From positions 1-64,000 of the forward strand of contig CALBNV010000046.1 of the NCBI GenBank assembly GCA_937896895.1: DNA of 64,000 nt. The letters are read 5' to 3'. This document shows positions 50,850 through 58,006 of the stretch, one piece after another. The position numbers and the translations under genes were made by a program. The notes below the pieces were generated by a model. It had not been told where the DNA came from. It searched no databases and saw nothing but the letters and a program-made list of their open reading frames with translations. The DNA is from an uncultured Bacteroidales bacterium. Its GTDB lineage: Bacteria; Bacteroidota; Bacteroidia; Bacteroidales; F082. Numbering within the stretch: position 1 is the first letter of the stretch; the number at the start of each line of letters is the position of its first letter.

Positions 50850-52250
50850 ATGACAGAGACAAACCGCATAGAATTCAAACGTGAACTTACTCGCGACCTC
50901 GACTTGGAACGCGAAGTGGTAGCTTTTCTTAACTATCGCGAAGGCGGAGTTATTTACATTGGCATCGACAAAGAAGGAAAACCTGTCGGCGTTCAGGACA
51001 TCGATGGCGATATGCTCAAGATCAAAGACCGTATCCGCAACGGCATCCTACCTTCTCCTATGGGATTGTTCGATGTGGTGGTTGAAAAAGTTCAGGATAT
51101 CCCTGTGATTAAGATTTTTGTTGCAAGTGGAAGCGAAAAACCATATTACAAAGCCGCCTACGGCCTGTCGCCTCGCGGCTGCTTCATTCGTGTCGGCTCT
51201 GCAGCCGACCCAATGACAACAGCACAAATAGAAGATTTGTTTACCCATCGTGTGCGCAATTCTTTACGCAACATACGCTCCCCTCGCAAAAACCTCACTT
51301 TCCGTCAGCTGCATATCTACTACGAAAGCAAAGGCTTCGCTCTCAACGAGCATTTTCTTGAAAATCTCGACCTTTTAACTGATACAGGCGAGTACAACTA
51401 CGTCGCTTATTTGCTTGCTGATGAAAACAGCATGTCAATTAAAGTGGCCAAATATGCCGGTACCGACAGAGATATTCTTGTTTCCAACAACGAATATGGT
51501 TTCTGTTCATTGCTAAAAGCAACCGACCAGGTACTCGACAAACTGAAGGTTGAAAACAATGTAAGCAGCGAAATAACCTACAAACGCCGTATCGACACAC
51601 CTCTATGGGATGAGCGTGCCATGCGTGAGATAGTTATAAACGCCATAGTCCACAACGACTATTACACCAACGAAGTGCCACCAAAGTTTGAGATATTTTC
51701 CGATCGTATCGAAATAACATCAGCTGGTAGACTGCCTATCGATATGACTAAAGAAGAGTTCTTTGGTGGAATCAGCTCTCCACGAAACAAAGAGCTCATG
51801 CGTGTCTTCCGTGATGTGGATATGGTCGAGGCGCTTGGCTCCGGCATGAAACGAATCCGCAAGGTTTACGACGAAAGCATTTTCTCATTTACAACCAATT
51901 TTATTCGTGCCAGTATAAAATTTCACTCACAAAGAAACATCGAAAACACATCTTTCGACGACATGATTGGCAGTGTAAACGCCGAAGTTGACAGTGTAAA
52001 TGGCAGTGTAAATAACACTCAACTCACTGAAAGACAATTAACTATAATTTCCATTATCAACAATGGCAACGCCGTTGGCAGTGTAAATGGCAGTGTAAAA
52101 TCCAAAGTCACCACCAAGGACATCATTTCCAAGTTAAACCTGTCTGAAAGAACAATCTATCGTGAGTTGGCCACCCTCAAACAACTGAATCGCATCCGTC
52201 GAGTCGGCTCCGACAAAACAGGTTATTGGGAGTCAGTTCCGCAAAACTAA
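50850..52250 (+). CDS. Schlafen AlbA_2 domain transcriptional regulator
   Basis: The 466-residue protein has an N-terminal AlbA_2/Schlafen domain (about 1-125, with EFKRELTRDLDLEREVVAFL and GVIYIGIDKEGKPVG), a GHKL-type ATP-binding-like region (about 250-345, with MREIVINAIVHNDY and EALGSGMKRIRK) and a C-terminal winged helix (about 420-460). This architecture is common in bacterial regulators of mobile elements. In the linker between them are repeated SVN/SVK motifs encoded by CAGTGTAAA words. It has its own promoter and terminator. Confidence 0.85.
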   Translation: MTETNRIEFKRELTRDLDLEREVVAFLNYREGGVIYIGIDKEGKPVGVQDIDGDMLKIKDRIRNGILPSPMGLFDVVVEKVQDIPVIKIFVASGSEKPYYKAAYGLSPRGCFIRVGSAADPMTTAQIEDLFTHRVRNSLRNIRSPRKNLTFRQLHIYYESKGFALNEHFLENLDLLTDTGEYNYVAYLLADENSMSIKVAKYAGTDRDILVSNNEYGFCSLLKATDQVLDKLKVENNVSSEITYKRRIDTPLWDERAMREIVINAIVHNDYYTNEVPPKFEIFSDRIEITSAGRLPIDMTKEEFFGGISSPRNKELMRVFRDVDMVEALGSGMKRIRKVYDESIFSFTTNFIRASIKFHSQRNIENTSFDDMIGSVNAEVDSVNGSVNNTQLTERQLTIISIINNGNAVGSVNGSVKSKVTTKDIISKLNLSERTIYRELATLKQLNRIRRVGSDKTGYWESVPQN

Positions 52251-52290
52251 AATAATCTAAATGCCTGGTTCAACCAGACATTGTTTCAAT

Positions 52291-52320
52291 TCCTACAATT
52301 CCTCCAGTGTAGGATTTTTT
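52291..52320 (+). terminator. Rho-independent terminator after the Schlafen/AlbA_2 gene
   Basis: TCCTACA and TGTAGGA form a perfect stem around ten bases, followed by six T. A small hairpin CTGG/CCAG lies just before it. It separates the regulator from the receiver-like cassette. Confidence 0.8.
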
Positions 52321-52458
52321 CATTCCGATAACTTTCCTCTAACTTTGCCACCTCTTTTCTCTTTACCTTTGCCCTCGCATATTGACAATTGTATCCGAGC
52401 ATACATTCCGTCTGTTCATAAAAAACATTAAACAGTTGTTTATAATATGATTTTGTTT

Positions 52459-52466
52459 TATCTTTG
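52459..52466 (+). promoter_or_regulatory. -7 element of the receiver-like cassette
   Basis: TATCTTTG lies 26 bases before the ATG at 52493, and an AAGGAG ribosome-binding site, unusual in this window, precedes that ATG by about 9 bases. A TTG is found about 20 bases upstream. Confidence 0.65.
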
Positions 52467-52492
52467 CAAAAATTTAATAAGGAGATAATAAC

Positions 52493-54694
52493 ATGAGAAG
52501 AAGAATTATCATTTGTTGTAACGACCAACAAGAGGCTGATTATACCAAGCAAAAGACCGATTCAATAAATAAACAATCCCAAAAACAAATTGAATCGTTT
52601 GTTGTCGACACTCCCAATTTGAAAAGACTCGATTTTTTCCTTAATACAAGATTATTAGAGCGCACAAGCACCGTCGGCGCTTTTAAAGTTGATTTTATCA
52701 AGGCCTTGGACAACATATTAAATGATGGAAATTTTTTACCAGACAAATTAGCCTTACAAAGGATAAGAAGAGAGTTTTTGGTCCTAAAAGCCAAAGAATA
52801 CCAAATAATTGTTGATAAAACGCAGAATCTTATTAGCAAACACAAGCAAATCTTTAAAGAAGAAGAAGCTTGTAAAGTATTTGATATCTATAAGATAGAA
52901 ACTGTTACTAATTATAATGATTTACATGGAGACCTTTCTGATATTGACGGATTGGTTGTACCCTGTGAGTTGTCCTGGGATCACGAAGGCAATGGTTTTA
53001 ATTCTAATGAATATAAAGGCATAACTTTAGTTCAGTATTTACGTAGTGATAGAATCGGGGTAAACATTCCTATTATTTTTACCTCTGACCACAAAAAGGA
53101 AGACATTATCAATAAAAGACGTGATTCAGAAATCATCCGAACTCCAGCTTTACAGCATAGATTTATCAACATGATGGAAGTAAAAGATGATTGGACTACC
53201 ATTCTAAACACATTTAGAGAGATGCGCAAACTGAACGAATCGGAACTTAAATACACGCAACTGCAATACTGCGATTTAAAAGGCATGCTTATTCAGATAA
53301 AACATGCCATAAAAAACAATCCAAATAACAGTGAACAATACAAGAGTCAGATTGAATACATTCTTACAAAAGACTGGAACAATAACAAAACTCTTTGGGA
53401 AGATTACAAACAATCACAAGATTTGGAAGCCTTTTGCATCCGCCTTATTAATTTATATGAAAACAAAAACAACATAAGCGACAATAACAACGAGTTTTTA
53501 TGTAAAAACGACGAAAAGCCTATAGGTATTTTATATCTTGAAGATAATATTGCTGACAAAAATGCTGACAGATTTATAAACTTTATCCAAAAGCAGCAAA
53601 AACTGCACAACAACTATCGATTCACGATAAAGCATATATCAAACCCCGAGGAATGCTACAAACTTTACATCGATTATGACGTTATAATAGCCGATATTGA
53701 GATTTTAAACAATAACAAGGAGTTAATAGCTCTCGGTTCAGAAGTAATTAAGAATCTTATCAAAAATGGAGCTCAAAAACTTTTTTATATCGTAACTAAT
53801 GTTACTCGTAGTTTTTACGATCAGATAAAGATTCCTGGAATCAATCGCATTCGTCTCAAACAAGAGGTTTTTGGTTCTGAAGAAAAAATCAACACATTCT
53901 TATATGGCATGAAAGAAGCAATAGATTACAGACAGGATAACGACACCAAATACAAACGTGTTTTTGATAAATTATATGCTTACACTACAAACAATGGCAA
54001 TTATCCTATTTCTTATAAATTCAAAAAAGGCGGCACCAATAGTGTTGCAAATTACAATGAACTTGAAAGTGTTATCCAAAACAAAACGTTGGAATTAGTA
54101 TTGGTATTCTTGCAGAAATGTTCCAATTATAAAGAATCACTCTCTTCGGATATCTCGCAAGAAAAATTCGATGCTTTTGACGAGATCTGTTTTGACATGC
54201 AAGATTATGTGGGTAATAATATTGGCAAAGGCGAAAGCAAACTTATCGGAAAAGTCATTAAGCAAGACAACAACGACGAAACAACCAGTCCAGAAAGCAT
54301 CAAAACTTTCATCACAAGATTAGTATTAAGAAGGTTTTATGTTTATGTCAGAGAATTTGTTTTGCACAATAACATAAAAACAGCTGGTGATGATTATTAT
54401 AAGGCTGATTCCACTTATGTTACAGTAAGCGATTTAGCTTGCAGGGCTATAAATGGAGCGAAAGGATCATATAAGAAATACAATACGGATAATGAACATC
54501 GAGAGAATGATATCAGTTCTCCTAATCAATCTAAATGTTTGAGCGGTGCTCTTATGTTATCGGAGAATGAGGAGGAGTTGTCCCAACTTTTAGATGCAGA
54601 GGAATTGGCGTTTATCACGGCCATCAACAACAGCAAAGACGTTTTTGATTATACTTCTGAAGACAAAATTCAAAATCTCAAAATAGACTATTAA
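52493..54694 (+). CDS. Large protein with receiver-like domains, unknown system
   Basis: The 733-residue protein has no overall match I recognise. Residues about 341-470 read as a response-regulator receiver: acidic pair in GILYLEDN (E350, D351), phosphoacceptor D401 in DVIIADIEIL, T435 in YIVTNVT and K456 in IRLKQEV. Residues about 130-225 look like a more degenerate receiver (DIDGLVVPCEL, then ITLVQYLRSD and IPIIFTSD). The first 130 and last 250 residues are helical without a recognised domain. No histidine kinase is nearby. It forms a two-gene unit with 54745-55422, between a promoter and a terminator, in a mobile element, which suggests a signalling or defence role. Confidence 0.6.
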   Translation: MRRRIIICCNDQQEADYTKQKTDSINKQSQKQIESFVVDTPNLKRLDFFLNTRLLERTSTVGAFKVDFIKALDNILNDGNFLPDKLALQRIRREFLVLKAKEYQIIVDKTQNLISKHKQIFKEEEACKVFDIYKIETVTNYNDLHGDLSDIDGLVVPCELSWDHEGNGFNSNEYKGITLVQYLRSDRIGVNIPIIFTSDHKKEDIINKRRDSEIIRTPALQHRFINMMEVKDDWTTILNTFREMRKLNESELKYTQLQYCDLKGMLIQIKHAIKNNPNNSEQYKSQIEYILTKDWNNNKTLWEDYKQSQDLEAFCIRLINLYENKNNISDNNNEFLCKNDEKPIGILYLEDNIADKNADRFINFIQKQQKLHNNYRFTIKHISNPEECYKLYIDYDVIIADIEILNNNKELIALGSEVIKNLIKNGAQKLFYIVTNVTRSFYDQIKIPGINRIRLKQEVFGSEEKINTFLYGMKEAIDYRQDNDTKYKRVFDKLYAYTTNNGNYPISYKFKKGGTNSVANYNELESVIQNKTLELVLVFLQKCSNYKESLSSDISQEKFDAFDEICFDMQDYVGNNIGKGESKLIGKVIKQDNNDETTSPESIKTFITRLVLRRFYVYVREFVLHNNIKTAGDDYYKADSTYVTVSDLACRAINGAKGSYKKYNTDNEHRENDISSPNQSKCLSGALMLSENEEELSQLLDAEELAFITAINNSKDVFDYTSEDKIQNLKIDY

Positions 54695-54744
54695 AATGAA
54701 ATCTATTAGATAATACGATTTGTTTAACATAAAAAAGATATAGA

Positions 54745-55422
54745 ATGAATAAAATACTAGTATTTACAAATAAAACAAGTTGGCGTGGAATATCTGATTC
54801 CATAAGAGACACGGTTGATTGGGATAAGTCTTATCCCAAAGAAACAAACCCTTTGGCACTATGTGTTGCAAAACAATCTGGAGAAATGACACTACAATTA
54901 GTTGATAACATATCAGAAGAAGGTGTTTATTTTGTATATGATGCTATTGATTATGATAGACTATCCTTGATACTCAATGAGTGTCCTTCTGATTATTATT
55001 ACATTTTAATTCATAGCAAACCTAATGAGAGTGTTTTTTCTGCTTGGGACAGGCAGTCCATAATTCTTAAAAGCATGCATGAAAATTTTGATGAAAAGGG
55101 GCACTCTAACGAAAAAGATGACCAGTTTAAATATTATTATTATCATTTATTCAAAATACTCATTGATAATGAATCGGACAAAACCAACCGAATCATCAAG
55201 AAAGTATTTATGGAGACTATAATATCAAATTTTACGGATGGATTCAGATACCCCAACAACAACAGCAATCAATTTCGTTTAGCTTACAATATATTACGCC
55301 AAAACCCATGTTTGAAAGATTATCTAGATGATTTCATGTCATTATATGAGAAGAGCGACAATAGAAGTGATTACATCGATAAATTGAATGCATTGAACAA
55401 GAAATTCGAAGAAGTATACTAG
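54745..55422 (+). CDS. Partner of the receiver-like protein, unknown function
   Basis: I do not recognise this 225-residue protein. It starts with a beta strand (MNKILVFTNKTSWRG), has DNISEEGVYFVYDAIDYDR and a second strand YYYILIHSKPNESVF, and then is helical with an aromatic-rich segment (QFKYYYYHLFKILID). The first half could be a small alpha/beta domain of the Rossmann-like kind. It follows the 733-residue gene by 50 bases and is closed by a perfect terminator, so the two work together. Confidence 0.6.
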   Translation: MNKILVFTNKTSWRGISDSIRDTVDWDKSYPKETNPLALCVAKQSGEMTLQLVDNISEEGVYFVYDAIDYDRLSLILNECPSDYYYILIHSKPNESVFSAWDRQSIILKSMHENFDEKGHSNEKDDQFKYYYYHLFKILIDNESDKTNRIIKKVFMETIISNFTDGFRYPNNNSNQFRLAYNILRQNPCLKDYLDDFMSLYEKSDNRSDYIDKLNALNKKFEEVY

Positions 55423-55448
55423 GTTTTGATACAACCCCCAATAAATTG

Positions 55449-55480
55449 AAAGGATTCCTTAATGAAGGAATCCTTTTTTT
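55449..55480 (+). terminator. Strong Rho-independent terminator of the receiver-like cassette
   Basis: AAAGGATTCCTT and AAGGAATCCTTT pair perfectly around AATG and are followed by more T. It starts 26 bases after the stop of the 225-residue protein gene. Confidence 0.92.
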
Positions 55481-55559
55481 ATCATCCGATACACACTCGG
55501 TAACTCCAAATTTAAGATGTTACGACCTTTGTGGTGTTCAAATTCAAATATTTAACACC

Positions 55560-55679
55560 ATGAAAAAAGAACAGTACACTACACACTGCGAAGTCTCAAA
55601 ACCAGAGCAAGACATCCATCTTGATGAGAACTGCAATCAGATAATGAAGAGCATCCCCTGTCACCTAATCGTCAGATAA
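55560..55679 (+). CDS. Very small protein, 39 residues
   Basis: The short frame begins MKKEQYTTHCEVSKPEQDIH and has two cysteines more downstream. An open frame extends upstream, but that part is the terminator hairpin, so the ATG at 55560 is used. A CTTTG word 30 bases before it is a weak promoter candidate. I do not recognise it; small proteins of this kind are common before cargo operons in Bacteroidetes elements. Confidence 0.4.
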   Translation: MKKEQYTTHCEVSKPEQDIHLDENCNQIMKSIPCHLIVR

Positions 55680-55757
55680 TTTGACATCCTATTTCCGGAG
55701 TAATTTCGCAAAAAATTCGATAGAACAACATAGTATTAACAATAAAAATTAAGCATC

Positions 55758-55934
55758 ATGAAAACAACTCCTTACTACCCACAAGATTTCGGCAAGACCG
55801 AACACACCAATTCAACATCACCCTTCATGTCTTTCATTCACCAATTCACTGGCAGAAAGACCGAAAGAGTTATTACCCTTTCCTCACAGGCCTTAAACGA
55901 CTTGGATTGGGAATTAACTATGGCAAGAATTTAA
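55758..55934 (+). CDS. Small protein, 58 residues
   Basis: The frame starts MKTTPYYPQDFGKTEHTNST and ends LSSQALNDLDWELTMARI. It is polar with one possible amphipathic helix. An imperfect promoter (TTTG at 55680, TAATTTCG at 55701) lies upstream. It precedes the membrane coiled-coil gene by 31 bases in the same direction and may be the first gene of that operon. The coding status rests on codon structure and position only. Confidence 0.5.
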   Translation: MKTTPYYPQDFGKTEHTNSTSPFMSFIHQFTGRKTERVITLSSQALNDLDWELTMARI

Positions 55935-55965
55935 CTATTTGTAACAACTCTAAAACACAAAAACA

Positions 55966-57189
55966 ATGGAAACACAAAAAACTAACGAAGCACAACTAAT
56001 TGATAGTGCCACTATAGGCGTCAACAATCACGAGGTCGCTCAACGCGATTCAAATGGCACAAGAATCTTCACACCTTCCGAGATTCGTTATCTTGAACCT
56101 TTTATCGCCACATTCAAAAAGCTTAACGAAGAAAAGAAGGCTCGTCGCTCAATAGCTGACCAAAACAAGAAAAACATTGACATTACATGGCCAATATATA
56201 AAAAGAACATCATTGCTACTCTAAAGAATTTCGACAACAAGATTGCTGAGATTAAAAATGAGATTCAGACTTTGTTATCTAAGAAAGAAAATGCTCGCAT
56301 GCAGATTGAAAGATACAGCAAATTGACAGGCAATCGTCCTGTCGGTAACAACAAAAAAATACCGAACTTTTTCCTCATCCTTTTGGCAACAACCATCGGA
56401 CTTGATTTACTCGGCTTTTTCGCAACATGGCCAATTCAGGAGCAGGCTCTTTCATTAAACGAAATCCTTGAAAGGTTCTTATTCCTCATCGGTGTATTGG
56501 CTACATCAACAATTCTGCATGGTCTGTATAAAAAAACCGGCAAATCAGCACTGAAATACTGCCTGATTTTCACCCTCATCATGTCAGTGGTTAATATCTT
56601 TCATGTCGTAATCTTTTCATTATCAGACAGCATTGCCGGTTCTGAACAGATTCAAACCATTATGAGTCTTGACGCATCCATGACCCAGCCAACAGCCAAC
56701 ACTCCTTCTTTGCTTCATAGCATTTGGGCTTCGCCTGGTCTTGCAGAATTCCTTCTTTGCGTCGTGGCAACCATTCTGGGTTTAGTATCTCTGTTACATA
56801 ACAGCAGCGACACAAGACCAGCGACTATCGAAAAACGCAGCTATGTTGAAGAACAGCTTGACTATTGGACTAATGAATACAACAATATCAACAAATTGAT
56901 TGCCGCCAAAGAGAAAGAAGAGAGCATCGTTGAATCCGACAAAAATGATTATAAAAATGGTATAAGAAAACGTCTTGATGCAGAAAAAGAAAGAAACCAA
57001 GCTGAAGCAGAAAAAGACAAAGACCTCGAGGCTCGTTACAATAATCTTTATATTGAAGGTAGCGATGCTATCAACAACGAGTACATCCCTGCATATCAAA
57101 AAATATTAAACGTATTTGGTCTGCCAGCTGTTGAGTATGCGGACTGTACACCTGCCGACATTCAAATGTTTTTAGTTCACAAATCTTAA
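55966..57189 (+). CDS. Membrane coiled-coil protein of the PBP operon
   Basis: I do not recognise this 407-residue protein. The N-terminal 125 residues are a charged helix with coiled-coil character (from about 45 to 120). Four hydrophobic helices follow at about 135-152, 166-185, 192-215 and 262-279. The C-terminal 125 residues are again coiled coil, with KEKEESIVESDKNDYKNGIR and an acidic end. Two cytosolic coiled coils around a membrane core suggest a scaffold or sensor. It is the first large gene of a four-gene operon; the lipoprotein gene starts 11 bases later. Confidence 0.6.
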   Translation: METQKTNEAQLIDSATIGVNNHEVAQRDSNGTRIFTPSEIRYLEPFIATFKKLNEEKKARRSIADQNKKNIDITWPIYKKNIIATLKNFDNKIAEIKNEIQTLLSKKENARMQIERYSKLTGNRPVGNNKKIPNFFLILLATTIGLDLLGFFATWPIQEQALSLNEILERFLFLIGVLATSTILHGLYKKTGKSALKYCLIFTLIMSVVNIFHVVIFSLSDSIAGSEQIQTIMSLDASMTQPTANTPSLLHSIWASPGLAEFLLCVVATILGLVSLLHNSSDTRPATIEKRSYVEEQLDYWTNEYNNINKLIAAKEKEESIVESDKNDYKNGIRKRLDAEKERNQAEAEKDKDLEARYNNLYIEGSDAINNEYIPAYQKILNVFGLPAVEYADCTPADIQMFLVHKS

Positions 57190-57200
57190 ACAATTTAGCC

Positions 57201-57986
57201 ATGAAAAAGATCATTAACATAGTATTATTGTTCGCTCTGACAATGTTATTAAGTTGCAGATCAACAGCCCAAGACAACGAATCTTCAATTTCAGAAACTA
57301 ACATGACATTGCTCATCGACTGTACAAGCACCTCTCTTTACGATGAAATTGAGCACGACATCCGCATCAATATCCCAAATTATCTTCAGACCACGGGAGT
57401 TACAAATATCAACTATCTTCAAAAGTTTTGCATGAGAGTTGGGTTTATCGAAGCCTCTGGCAATCTGTCTTTGACACAAGAGTCAATATCTCTGCCTGAA
57501 AAGAAAAAAGTATCCAACAATCGCGCAGCAGAGCTTAGAAATCCTCGACCAATCTTGCAAATGATTGGCAATCAGCTAACTGTCGGCAAATCAATAGCCT
57601 CAAATAAGCAAAACCGTTCTCCGATAGTAGATGTTATTTTGAAATCGATGAGAGAAATGCATCCTGAATCACAAGAAATCATCCTCATATTCAGCGATGG
57701 AGTAGAATACTCAGATGCCGCCAATTTTTATAAAAGCATCCCTTTCAGCGATGAAGCTTTTGAGAAATTTTATACAAAACTCGACCCATTCATACTTCAG
57801 GAAGCTACTTCAAAAATAGCTTCAATCCAACCCACCATGGTTTTCTATCTGAAGACATCTGAAGAAGGCATCAACAAAGCCAACTTGAAGCGATTCTATA
57901 GCAAATTCTTCGAAAAGATTGGCGTTACAAACTACATGTTTCTCGACAATCTTACACAAAATGTCCAAAGTTTTAATGTAAAATGA
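57201..57986 (+). CDS. vWA-like lipoprotein of the PBP operon
   Basis: The 261-residue protein has a lipoprotein signal ending LLSC (Cys 19). Its body reads like a von Willebrand A fold: strand and MIDAS-like loop MTLLIDCTSTSLYDEI (about 34-49; DxT instead of the usual DxSxS), and the later IILIFSDGVEYSD (about 156-168). Such domains bind protein partners through a metal. It should be anchored in the periplasm facing the extracytoplasmic part of the PBP. The PBP gene follows after 20 bases. Confidence 0.65.
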   Translation: MKKIINIVLLFALTMLLSCRSTAQDNESSISETNMTLLIDCTSTSLYDEIEHDIRINIPNYLQTTGVTNINYLQKFCMRVGFIEASGNLSLTQESISLPEKKKVSNNRAAELRNPRPILQMIGNQLTVGKSIASNKQNRSPIVDVILKSMREMHPESQEIILIFSDGVEYSDAANFYKSIPFSDEAFEKFYTKLDPFILQEATSKIASIQPTMVFYLKTSEEGINKANLKRFYSKFFEKIGVTNYMFLDNLTQNVQSFNVK

Positions 57987-58006
57987 TTATTTAATACTTA
58001 ATCCCT

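Noticed and set aside
55446..55559. An N-terminal extension of the 39-residue gene.
   Set aside because: The stretch is the terminator hairpin of the upstream cassette followed by untranslated sequence.
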